Source: JBDKFK01 sp039798745 (GTDB taxonomy: Bacteria > Patescibacteriota > Microgenomatia > UBA1406 > GWC2-37-13). Taken from it: a DNA stretch of 27,908 nucleotides. Position numbers and translations under genes: made by a program. How positions within the stretch are numbered: position 1 is the first letter of the stretch; every line of letters begins with the position of its first letter. The stretch covers positions 1 through 27,908 of the forward strand of contig JBDKFK010000021.1 in assembly GCA_039798745.1 (NCBI GenBank), read 5' to 3'. Shown here piece after piece: positions 6,543-13,735 of the stretch. The notes below the pieces were generated by a model. The model searched no databases, was not told the origin of the DNA, and saw nothing but the letters and a program-made list of their open reading frames with translations.

Positions 6543-7127
6543 TCATTCGCTAAAATACATTCTTTTAAGAAACTCGGTGAATGATCTCATTTCGTCCTGA
6601 TATTCTTTGAGTTTTTGCTTTTTAACGAGCTGGGTATTGATATCCTGAGTGTACGCGCCAATACTTTCTACTCTAGCGCCTCGATGCATACGTGTTATCG
6701 TAATTCGTTTATCATACGCCACATATCGGTTGCGATAGTAATCATCGAGTATATTCATAAGTCTTTGAGCAAGTTCAATAGTAGGCTTACGCGCTTTCTT
6801 GAGTAAATCCTTACTTTTGTCAAAGAGAGCCTTTATCTCAGGTTTAGGGCCATTTTGTTCCTGAAGTTTTTTTGAGGCGAAGAATGCTTTATCCGACTCT
6901 ATCCACAAATTTTCCCAGTCTTTTGTAGTTCGCGGTTCAATGTCGATCCATGGTGCCGCAACGGCTCTATCTAAATGTCCTTCGCAAGATTGAGTAGTCC
7001 TAAATCCGAGTACATTCAAAGCTATAACTGTTTCTAATATACCGTCGTCTATATTGCAGCCTAATTTATCAGTTACTTTTTTAAATTTTTCGCGAGTTAA
7101 GTCCCATTGTTGCTGTTTTGTTGTCAT
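6543..7127 (-). CDS. Conserved hypothetical protein with SCEGH motif
   Basis: A 194-aa soluble, charged, mostly helical protein. Near residues 28-65 it has a conserved-looking block, GILETVIALNVLGF, then TTQSCEGHLDR and PWIDIEP. The Cys-Glu-Gly-His cluster followed by an Asp looks like a possible metal or catalytic site. I have the impression that this block recurs among CPR hypothetical proteins but cannot name a family or function. The C-terminal half is lysine-rich and possibly coiled-coil. It ends 16 nt from the converging GH88 gene. A TATAAT on its strand (7150-7145, inside CGGTATAAT) lies 17 nt before the ATG, giving a very short leader without Shine-Dalgarno. Confidence 0.65.
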   Translation of the reverse strand: MTTKQQQWDLTREKFKKVTDKLGCNIDDGILETVIALNVLGFRTTQSCEGHLDRAVAAPWIDIEPRTTKDWENLWIESDKAFFASKKLQEQNGPKPEIKALFDKSKDLLKKARKPTIELAQRLMNILDDYYRNRYVAYDKRITITRMHRGARVESIGAYTQDINTQLVKKQKLKEYQDEMRSFTEFLKRMYFSE

Positions 7128-7173
7128 AGGATATATTTATATCTATTATACCGGTCGTTAATAGGAGATAAGA

Positions 7174-7214
7174 GGGCAGCACTTACTTTATATTGTAAGT
7201 ACTGCCCACCTTTT
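7174..7214. terminator. Stem-loop between two minus-strand genes
   Basis: GGGCAG-c-ACTTAC (7174-7186) pairs with GTAAGT-a-CTGCCC (7195-7207) around an 8-nt AT loop; ACCTTTT follows on the plus strand. On the minus strand, where the flanking genes lie, it comes just after the stop of the gene at 7232 and has a matching A-tract ahead, so it probably ends that transcript. Confidence 0.6.
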
Positions 7215-7231
7215 ATTCAGTTGTGTTTAGT

Positions 7232-7423
7232 CTACCATCCATCGTCATATGCACCTGTGCCTCCGCAGACTTGACATGTACCGTAGTAAATGCCGAGCCC
7301 ATTACATCGAGGGCAGGTTATATTGCCCTGATATATGTCGAGTACTTCACCAGTGCCACCACAGTAGGTACACTTTCCATCGACTCCTCGTCCATCACAG
7401 TTGTCACATTCAACCAGAGCCAT
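7232..7423 (-). CDS. Stand-alone DnaJ-type zinc-finger mini-protein
   Basis: This 63-aa protein is almost entirely made of four CxxCxGxG-type repeats: CDNCDGRG, CTYCGGTG, CPRCNGLG and CQVCGGTG. That is the cysteine-rich zinc-binding module found in the middle of DnaJ chaperones (two zinc centres), here without a J-domain or the C-terminal substrate domains. It may be a small chaperone cofactor, redox or RNA-binding protein (inference). The start is secure: GGAGG with a 6-nt spacer precedes the ATG, one of the few good Shine-Dalgarno sites in this window. A long hairpin-rich stretch (7448-7764) lies directly upstream on its strand and could be its leader. A hairpin terminator follows. Confidence 0.75.
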   Translation of the reverse strand: MALVECDNCDGRGVDGKCTYCGGTGEVLDIYQGNITCPRCNGLGIYYGTCQVCGGTGAYDDGW

Positions 7424-7447
7424 GGACTACCTCCATTAGGATACTAT

Positions 7448-7764
7448 TGAGGATTGTTCCTCACTATTGAACGGAAGAATATTTCTTATAGATACTGAAG
7501 CCTCCAGTTTCAGTCTTTCTGAGGACATTCTTCCGTATAACAACTATGGCATACCGGTGTATGCCATAGAGTGCTACCGTGTTAAGAGAGTGAGTATAAG
7601 CAACTGAATCATCTTTAGAAATATGCAGCGTTGTAGAAGCATCTACTGCAACGTTATATTTCCTCAGATGTATGTAAAAGTACATACACAGTAAGATCTG
7701 TAACAGCAGTGTAGTACTACGTAGGGGAGAATAGAATGACACAAGAGTCAAACATATTGACTCT
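7448..7764 (-). ncRNA. Hairpin-dense non-coding region, candidate structured RNA or long leader
   Basis: No credible gene in this gap of more than 300 bp, but many inverted repeats in a row. TGAGGA/TCCTCA at 7448-7463. ACGGAAGAAT (7471-7480) with ATTCTTCCGT (7527-7536), enclosing ACTGAA/TTCAGT (7494-7499, 7509-7514). CTATGGCATAC (7544-7554) with GTATGCCATAG (7559-7569), a perfect 11-bp stem on a CGGT loop. An imperfect CGTTG/CAACG stem at 7629-7653. TGTATGTA (7669-7676) with TACATACA (7681-7688). AGAGTCAA (7744-7751) with TTGACTCT (7757-7764), the last being 2 nt after the STAND gene stop and probably its terminator. The strand is a guess from the downstream zinc-finger gene. Confidence 0.35.
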
Positions 7765-7766
7765 GT

Positions 7767-9983
7767 TTATTCAGCTTCGCGCAGGAGGGGTTTGATGTAT
7801 TTATTGAAGAGGGGGCTTTTTTGATAATGTTTATCAAGGACTGAGATATGTTGATTGACCTTATATACATTACTACCAATGGTAAGTATTTCCATAAGGT
7901 CACGCGCATTCTTAAAGTAAGTTACTGCGTCTGGAATTTTTTTTTCAAATTCACTTATGAGACCGAGCCCCATATAGATCCATATTCTGTTCATTGTTTT
8001 TATGTTTCTTTTTTCCTCAATATTTAAGCTGTCTGTAAAGTACGTTTTTGCCTTACTGTAATTACCCAGCAACGTATATAACAGAGCAATATGTGAATAA
8101 ATTATTATTTTTTCTATTTGCTGAGTATAGGTTTGTTCTATTTTTTCCATTGATGAAAGAGCGCATTCAAAGTTATGTAATGCTTTATCATAATTTTTTT
8201 CACTGATGTTATAAAAAGCAAAGAATCTATAGTTGATAGTAAGTAAATGGTAGTTATTACTATTTGTAAAGTCTCTAAACGAGTTAGCCTCATCTATTGG
8301 TCTGTGCCCATAGCGACCTAACCGTAGTTTAGCGTAGGCGATAAGGAATTCGTCCTGTATATCTGTAGCCATTCGCAAACTTTCTTCCATAATCTGTATG
8401 GATTTTGCAACATCTCCTTGCCAGTAATAATATAATCCATATGCCGTGAGGCCGATGTATGATTTTTTCCATGCATTATGGCCGATATCGGCTGCATTAT
8501 ATGCCATCTGCCCCATAACTTTTATCTCGTCCCATCTGCTTGTATCCCATAAAAATAATTTACATCCTAACCAAATCTCAATGACTGAGTTCCAATACTT
8601 AAGTTCATAGATATTTTTATAAATAGCCAATATATTCTCAAGCTCCTGTTCAATGTGTGTGAAGATATATTTATTATTTTTTAAGAATATAGCGTAATAT
8701 GCTCCAGATTTTTTGTAGAATATTGAAGCAATTTTGTGTTTCTTAACAAATGTTCGTATAAAAGGATGTAGCCGGTATCGATTATTATTTGAGTCTTCAA
8801 CAAGCGACAATGCTTTTAGCTTCTCGAGATTCTTTCCAGTGCGGCTTAAAGTGTTACTGCAAATATAGCTCACAGCTTCAAGCGAAAAATCAGCGCCCTC
8901 AAACACACCAAGAGATATGAACATTTTCTGAAATTCAGGTGTTAGTTTTTTAAACGTGTAGTCCACCGAAGTGTATATGTTTTTGTTCTCATACGTCAGC
9001 TCTTCAATCTCTATTTCCTGATTAAGTTGTTCTGAAAGGTGAAGAATGGATCGGGAGCTACGCCTTATCTGCCTTGCGGCAATCTGTATTGCCAGAGGAT
9101 TATGTTCTAGTTTTTTTGCAAGCACTTTTAATGCTTTGCCGTGCTTTGCCATGAATGGCTTACTTAAAATAGACGTGTACAGTTTGTTTACCTCGTCCTC
9201 ATGCAGTCCATAGACACCTAGCGAGATATCCGGCATGAAGCCGTCTATATTCTGCGATTGAGAAGTTACTAGCACTGCGGCGTTGTTGGAAGTAGGGAGC
9301 AGGAGGTCAATCGGTGTATGAGGTTCAACATTATCCAGAATAACAAGGATCTTTTTATCAGATAAAAGAGAACGCACAATAGAAGCTTTCATATATTCGT
9401 CCTGTACATTCGTTATATCCTTGCCGTAGGCATATGCCATATTAGTAAGAATATTCGACGTAGTCGATGTATCAACCCGATACCAAAGTACTCCATCTAC
9501 AAACTCGTCCCGCAAAAGGTATGCAAGTTTTATAGCCAGCGAGGTTTTGCCTCTTCCCGCGCCGCCATGTATGAGCACCGATTTATGTTCAATAAGTTGA
9601 CGTGAAATTTCTTTTATATATTCATCGCGGCCGGTAAAGTTGCTTATCTCCTTAGGAGCCTGAAAGGGCGCTTTGTCGCGGAGAGGGGAGGGCATTGCAG
9701 CTATTTCTTCGTCTGTCAAATAGCCCATACCCAGAGATTCGAGCCATAAATTAGCTTCTTTTAGTGTCGTTATACCGTTGCGTTTGGCGAATACTCGGAT
9801 CGCGGCAAGAGCAGTATGTCGTTCACGGGGAAGTTTGTTGCCTTTTTGCCAGTGCGAGTATATAGTATCATCATAAATGACGCCCTCCTGAGAGATGGCA
9901 TCACCAAAATCATGAAGCGTATCCAGCTCAGACCGCAGGCGGAATTTCTTAAATAGTTCCTGAAACGTCAATTTAGTTGTCAT
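7767..9983 (-). CDS. STAND/NB-ARC ATPase with N-terminal HTH-like domain and TPR repeats
   Basis: A 738-aa signal-transduction ATPase. Residues 1-95 form a helical domain resembling helix-turn-helix regions of other bacterial STAND proteins (YSHWQKGNKLPRER, about 42-55). An NB-ARC-type NTPase follows from about 115: Walker A GGAGRGKTS (140-148), Walker B ILVILDN (212-218), a VLVTSQS sensor segment and an NPLAIQ motif of the GLPL type. The C-terminal half (about 430-738) is made of TPR-like helix pairs that would sense a ligand or protein. Likely a ligand-gated regulator; similar architectures also occur in antiphage proteins, but no effector domain is visible. The minus-strand -10 box TATAAT lies 8 nt before the ATG. 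Transcribed divergently from the phosphodiesterase at 10029, a possible target (inference). Confidence 0.82.
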   Translation of the reverse strand: MTTKLTFQELFKKFRLRSELDTLHDFGDAISQEGVIYDDTIYSHWQKGNKLPRERHTALAAIRVFAKRNGITTLKEANLWLESLGMGYLTDEEIAAMPSPLRDKAPFQAPKEISNFTGRDEYIKEISRQLIEHKSVLIHGGAGRGKTSLAIKLAYLLRDEFVDGVLWYRVDTSTTSNILTNMAYAYGKDITNVQDEYMKASIVRSLLSDKKILVILDNVEPHTPIDLLLPTSNNAAVLVTSQSQNIDGFMPDISLGVYGLHEDEVNKLYTSILSKPFMAKHGKALKVLAKKLEHNPLAIQIAARQIRRSSRSILHLSEQLNQEIEIEELTYENKNIYTSVDYTFKKLTPEFQKMFISLGVFEGADFSLEAVSYICSNTLSRTGKNLEKLKALSLVEDSNNNRYRLHPFIRTFVKKHKIASIFYKKSGAYYAIFLKNNKYIFTHIEQELENILAIYKNIYELKYWNSVIEIWLGCKLFLWDTSRWDEIKVMGQMAYNAADIGHNAWKKSYIGLTAYGLYYYWQGDVAKSIQIMEESLRMATDIQDEFLIAYAKLRLGRYGHRPIDEANSFRDFTNSNNYHLLTINYRFFAFYNISEKNYDKALHNFECALSSMEKIEQTYTQQIEKIIIYSHIALLYTLLGNYSKAKTYFTDSLNIEEKRNIKTMNRIWIYMGLGLISEFEKKIPDAVTYFKNARDLMEILTIGSNVYKVNQHISVLDKHYQKSPLFNKYIKPLLREAE

Positions 9984-9991
9984 TATTGGAT

Positions 9992-10020
9992 ATTATACCA
10001 CAAATATGTTTTGGTATAAT
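9992..10020. promoter_or_regulatory. Mirror-image divergent extended -10 promoters
   Basis: ATTATACCA (9992-10000) and TGGTATAAT (10012-10020) are exact reverse complements separated by 11 nt. Each is an extended -10 element (TGGTATAAT) on its own strand and each ends 8 nt before an ATG (9983 minus, 10029 plus). The two promoters would compete for the same bases, and both transcripts would be leaderless or nearly so. Confidence 0.65.
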
Positions 10021-10028
10021 CATGATAT

Positions 10029-11330
10029 ATGATAAATCAGAAATCAGTAGCAGCGGTAAATGCATCAAAATTTGGAGATCATTTTACCAAACCACTCTAT
10101 AATTCATACTGTTTTTCTAATATTCCACAAACTGTAAAAAATTTGCTTGCAGATGAACATAAGCCAGCTCTGCCTGATGATGTTCTGGGAGACTTACCAA
10201 AGTCATATAATAAAGTCATATTGTTTTTTGTTGATGCATTTGGATGGAGATTTTTCGAGCGGTATAGCGATAAATATCCATTTCTTAAACGGATTGTGGA
10301 TAAAGGTGTAGTATCAAAAATCACATCACAGTTTCCTTCTACTACGCCTGCCCATGTTACAGCAATTCATACAGGTGTACCTGTAGGCAAAAGTGGTATA
10401 TATGAGTGGTTTTTTTATGAGCCCAATATTGATTCAGTTATCGCTCCGCTCCTGTTCTCCTACGCAGGAGACAAAGCCCGCGAAACTCTGTTGAGAGATG
10501 GTCATGATCCAAAGGATGTGTTCCCAAAAGTAAACATATACAAAGATCTTGCAAAGTATGGTGTTAAATCGTTTGTCTACCAGCAAGCGGAGTTTACACC
10601 TTCGCCTTTTGGTGATGTTGTGTTTGAGGGGGCAAAGGTGTTTCCATATCATTCTTTTGAAGAGGTATTTACCCAAATGACTACCGACCTATTGGCCGAT
10701 AATGAAAAGGCGTATCATTTTTTTTATTCAGATATTATTGATCACGCAGGACATGTACATGGGCCATCATCACCTGAATTTGAGGCTGCCGTGGACGCAT
10801 TTTTTACCGCTGCTGAAACTCTATTTTTTCAACAATTATCGGGAAAGTTGAAAGATACAATTTTTCTTATGACTGCCGATCACGGACAGATGGAAATAAA
10901 TCCCGCAACTACATACTACCTCAACCTTGAGATACCTGATTTTGTGAAGTACGTTAAAACAAACAAAAAAGGTGTACCACTCATTCCCGCAGGAGCCCCA
11001 AGGGATATGTTTCTTTATATAAAAGAAGAATACCTCGATGAAGTTCACACTATGTTACAAAAAAAATATAAGGATGTAGCTGAAGTACATAAAGTACAAC
11101 CTTTTATTGATGATGAATTCTTCTGCGCAGGTAAGCCATCTCAAGTATTCCTGAGCCGTGCAGCTAATCTTGTTATATTGCCGTATAAGAATCAGTCATT
11201 CTGGTGGTATAAACGTGATAAGTATCTGCAACTTATGTATGGTCACCACGGCGGCATGTCCAAAGAAGAAATGGAAACTACATTCTTCGCACTTAGTGAT
11301 TTCGATCACACGTCTCCTTCCATTTTTTAG
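10029..11330 (+). CDS. Alkaline phosphatase superfamily phosphodiesterase/nucleotide pyrophosphatase
   Basis: A type I phosphodiesterase/nucleotide pyrophosphatase (NPP-like) of the two-metal alkaline phosphatase superfamily, 433 aa. Visible motifs: VDAFGWRF with the first metal Asp; FPSTTPAHVTAIHTG with the nucleophilic Thr; SDIIDHAGHVHG with Asp/His metal ligands; TADHGQ with Asp-His; and YGHHGG with the final His ligand. No signal peptide is evident, so it is probably cytoplasmic. The substrate could be a nucleotide, phosphodiester or phospholipid headgroup. It starts 8 nt after a TATAAT box without Shine-Dalgarno, divergent from the STAND regulator, which suggests linked control. Confidence 0.85.
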   Translation: MINQKSVAAVNASKFGDHFTKPLYNSYCFSNIPQTVKNLLADEHKPALPDDVLGDLPKSYNKVILFFVDAFGWRFFERYSDKYPFLKRIVDKGVVSKITSQFPSTTPAHVTAIHTGVPVGKSGIYEWFFYEPNIDSVIAPLLFSYAGDKARETLLRDGHDPKDVFPKVNIYKDLAKYGVKSFVYQQAEFTPSPFGDVVFEGAKVFPYHSFEEVFTQMTTDLLADNEKAYHFFYSDIIDHAGHVHGPSSPEFEAAVDAFFTAAETLFFQQLSGKLKDTIFLMTADHGQMEINPATTYYLNLEIPDFVKYVKTNKKGVPLIPAGAPRDMFLYIKEEYLDEVHTMLQKKYKDVAEVHKVQPFIDDEFFCAGKPSQVFLSRAANLVILPYKNQSFWWYKRDKYLQLMYGHHGGMSKEEMETTFFALSDFDHTSPSIF

Positions 11331-11502
11331 GATATATTTAAAAAATACATAAAAAATACCATATCTGGTACGATATTATTACTCTATTTTTATGTAAAAT
11401 GTTATGTATAATATAAAAAATACTTATGTTTATACATAACTACTTCTCCATACTTTTTGCTACTTTTTACCAGTTATTTCTGTCCCCAGCTCGTACTTAC
11501 AT
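11331..11502 (+). promoter_or_regulatory. AT-rich spacer with inverted repeat, possible operator/promoter
   Basis: A very AT-rich gap of about 170 nt. GTTATGTATAA (11401-11411) and TTATACATAAC (11430-11440) form a perfect 11-bp inverted repeat with an 18-nt spacer; the first arm overlaps a TATAAT-like -10 (11406-11411). A small TACCA/TGGTA hairpin lies near 11356-11369. The repeat may be a regulator site for the gene at 11503 or part of a terminator for the upstream gene. Confidence 0.35.
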
Positions 11503-13488
11503 ATGATGGAACAACAGGTATTGGAACAAACAGTTGAGCCAGATATTACCGATGGTTTGACCTCCGACGATGTTGATGAATTTTATGAAAATAAACGGCT
11601 CATAATTGCTACCCAGGACCCCGATCAGTTGTATGCGCGCATGGCAAGCTTAGGTATAGATATAGGTGATCCTACAGCTTATCCGACTACCAAGGATCGT
11701 AAAGAGTTATTTAACCAATGGTTCGCCCGCGAGTTTCCCCAGACAGTAAATAGAGAAGAGCATCTGGTTAGACTGCAAACCCTGTTAGGCAAAATACAGA
11801 ATCATTTTGCGGATCACCAATCTGAGTCAGGGCTTGTGGTAACAGGATCTTTTGCAAACGGATATATTAACGGCACTCAGTCTGATCTTGATTTTGTTGT
11901 TTTTGTCCCGGAACGCGAAGAAGAGCTGGAAGCATATGCAAACTTAAAAGATATTGGCATTGTAACAACAAATAAATTAGGATCTGTGGATGATATAAAA
12001 CCATTGATCGAGACAGGGCATGGACATTCAAAGATCTTAGGACTTACAGAGGAGGGGATTGAGGTAGAATTATTTTTGATAGGCATGCAGGACGCGGAGC
12101 ATATGCATACGTTGTATCCAGGTTACGTAGAACGTATAAAGCCAACATACCCCAAAAATGAGTTGAGAACCGCTGTTACTGGCGAACGTAGATCACTATT
12201 AAAACCTCCAGATGTAGTGCCCCATTACATAAAGGATACTGACGGCAGAGTTTTCAGTGGTTTTTTAACTGCTAATACCCTTACTGGTGAAGTTGTATAT
12301 GATCCACAAGGACATGCTGAACAGATACGGGATAATGTATGGGAGGCGTACGTTAAGTCATATATATACAATAATGGTGGTTACGACAGGACAAATGGAA
12401 CCACATACCTAAGGCCAGATGTCCTCGACTTTGAGAGGTTTATAGGAACATTTTATTATAATCGCCCTACGAGTTACGCTCCTGAACGTCTTGATACACT
12501 CAAACAGAAATTTGACGAGACAGTGGAAGGAATTACAGATAAGTTCAATCTGCATCGTTTGCCTCCCTTAAGACCGGCTACCTTCGAATATACCAATGGA
12601 CATGAACATGTAAGTGCTGATCAGAAAATTGATGAATTAAAAGAACAAGGTATCTCAATGTGGGCATCTGACTACGATGGTACGCTGTATGGACATAACT
12701 ACCGGCCAGGTGATGTAGCCACGCTTGTTGGGCATAGTTCGAGACAAGATATAGTGCCCGCGGTAATTTCAGCTCGAGACGCGACAGCAAAGCGAGAGTT
12801 ACTTCCAGACATACAACGAGAGTTAGTTCTCAAGGGAACGAAAGCTCCTGTATATATGGGACTTGCTAACGGTAAAGGACTCTATAAAGTTGAGGCTGCG
12901 GGGATTGAACCGATATATGAGTTTGGGCTAGATGATGACGATATTAGGCGCATTATGGACGCGTATGGGGAGCTGGGAATTGAGGTCACAGATCCAATGG
13001 ATAGCATCAGACAACAGTCGCTCAAGGCTAACTGGAATAATCTTATTCCACCTCATTTGTTAGATCTTGCCGCAGGCACAAAAGGATTCTGGGCAGAACC
13101 TCTGAAGGCATCAGTTCGTCTACCTGATGAAAAAAATCTACGACTTGAGGCTGTAGATATGCTGAGTCAGTTCCTTGATGGACAGTACGATGTGGGGTGG
13201 AGCGGAGGAGTGATGGCGGATGTAACGAGATCAATAGGCACAGACGGAAAACTATATGCAGTTCGCACACTTATGGATATCAATAGAACCAGCGACGCAC
13301 ACGTAGGTACATTTGGCGATATGCCGCATGGTAACGATAAGGGTCTTTTGAGCCTACCCTATAGTTTTACGAATAATGAGCAGGCGCGACTGAGTACAAG
13401 CAACACACCACCATACCTTCTCACAGGAACGGGTAACGCCGTACACAGAGTACACGAAACAGTGAGAAAATTGGTAAATGCTTCATAA
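11503..13488 (+). CDS. Nucleotidyltransferase-HAD phosphatase fusion protein
   Basis: A 661-aa two-enzyme protein. The N-terminal half has the DNA polymerase beta-type nucleotidyltransferase signature: TGSFANG (114-120), then SDLDF (127-131) with the paired metal aspartates, and GIEVELF as the likely third acidic strand. The C-terminal half is a Cof-like HAD phosphatase: DYDGT (390-394) as motif I, VISAR as motif II, and GDMPHGND (605-612) as the metal-binding motif IV. A fusion of a nucleotide-transfer domain with a phosphatase suggests adding and removing a nucleotide or phosphate on one substrate. I do not recognise this architecture. ATG ATG at 11503/11506 makes the exact start ambiguous by one residue; no Shine-Dalgarno. 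A terminator follows. Confidence 0.7.
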   Translation: MMEQQVLEQTVEPDITDGLTSDDVDEFYENKRLIIATQDPDQLYARMASLGIDIGDPTAYPTTKDRKELFNQWFAREFPQTVNREEHLVRLQTLLGKIQNHFADHQSESGLVVTGSFANGYINGTQSDLDFVVFVPEREEELEAYANLKDIGIVTTNKLGSVDDIKPLIETGHGHSKILGLTEEGIEVELFLIGMQDAEHMHTLYPGYVERIKPTYPKNELRTAVTGERRSLLKPPDVVPHYIKDTDGRVFSGFLTANTLTGEVVYDPQGHAEQIRDNVWEAYVKSYIYNNGGYDRTNGTTYLRPDVLDFERFIGTFYYNRPTSYAPERLDTLKQKFDETVEGITDKFNLHRLPPLRPATFEYTNGHEHVSADQKIDELKEQGISMWASDYDGTLYGHNYRPGDVATLVGHSSRQDIVPAVISARDATAKRELLPDIQRELVLKGTKAPVYMGLANGKGLYKVEAAGIEPIYEFGLDDDDIRRIMDAYGELGIEVTDPMDSIRQQSLKANWNNLIPPHLLDLAAGTKGFWAEPLKASVRLPDEKNLRLEAVDMLSQFLDGQYDVGWSGGVMADVTRSIGTDGKLYAVRTLMDINRTSDAHVGTFGDMPHGNDKGLLSLPYSFTNNEQARLSTSNTPPYLLTGTGNAVHRVHETVRKLVNAS

Positions 13489-13493
13489 AATAT

Positions 13494-13533
13494 AAAAAAT
13501 GAGTGTTTTCGTCACGAAAATAGCTCATTTTTT
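13494..13533 (+). terminator. Intrinsic terminator of the fusion gene
   Basis: AAAAAATGAG (13494-13503) pairs with CTCATTTTTT (13524-13533), with an inner TTTTCG/CGAAAA stem and a TCA loop. It begins 6 nt after the stop codon and has the A-tract/T-tract form that works in both directions. Confidence 0.8.
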
Positions 13534-13562
13534 GGTATTGATCGCCATTTATTACTAAATAC

Positions 13563-13591
13563 TTGACATTTGTATGTATTTAATATACAAT
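13563..13591 (+). promoter_or_regulatory. Consensus sigma70-type promoter
   Basis: TTGACA at 13563-13568, an ideal 17-nt spacer, and TACAAT at 13586-13591. The expected start is near 13598, at the beginning of the structured leader RNA. Confidence 0.75.
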
Positions 13592-13597
13592 ATGTAT

Positions 13598-13707
13598 CTG
13601 GTATGTATAAAGAACAAAAATTATACAATCAGACTTATCAGAAACGCAGAGACATTTGTAAGTCTCACGACTCCATCACCGCCGTCCGAATCGGGCGGTT
13701 TTTTTTT
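13598..13707 (+). ncRNA. Structured leader or small RNA ending in an intrinsic terminator
   Basis: Between the promoter and the ATG at 13736 lies about 110 nt that can fold into three stems. Stem 1 is TCTG..GTATAA (13597-13610) with TTATAC..CAGA (13621-13633). Stem 2 is GAGAC (13649-13653) with GTCTC (13662-13666). The last is CCGTCCG-AAT-CGGGCGG (13682-13698) followed by nine T residues to 13707. A full terminator upstream of a start codon means either attenuation (riboswitch or similar) of the 13736 gene or a free small RNA. A weak second -10 (TATTAT, about 13711) could serve the gene separately. It matches no riboswitch class I know. Confidence 0.5.
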
Positions 13708-13735
13708 AGGCATATTATTCATTCCATACACTCCT

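Noticed and set aside
7464..7751. 95-aa open frame on the minus strand
   Set aside because: It coincides with a series of hairpins, has no RBS or promoter geometry, and its translation looks random.
7767..11330. STAND ATPase plus phosphodiesterase as an antiphage system
   Set aside because: No recognisable defence effector, and no other defence genes are near. The HTH-like head favours a regulator.
13574..13735. N-terminal extension of the unknown protein at 13736
   Set aside because: It begins upstream of the expected transcription start and reads through an intrinsic terminator with nine Ts.
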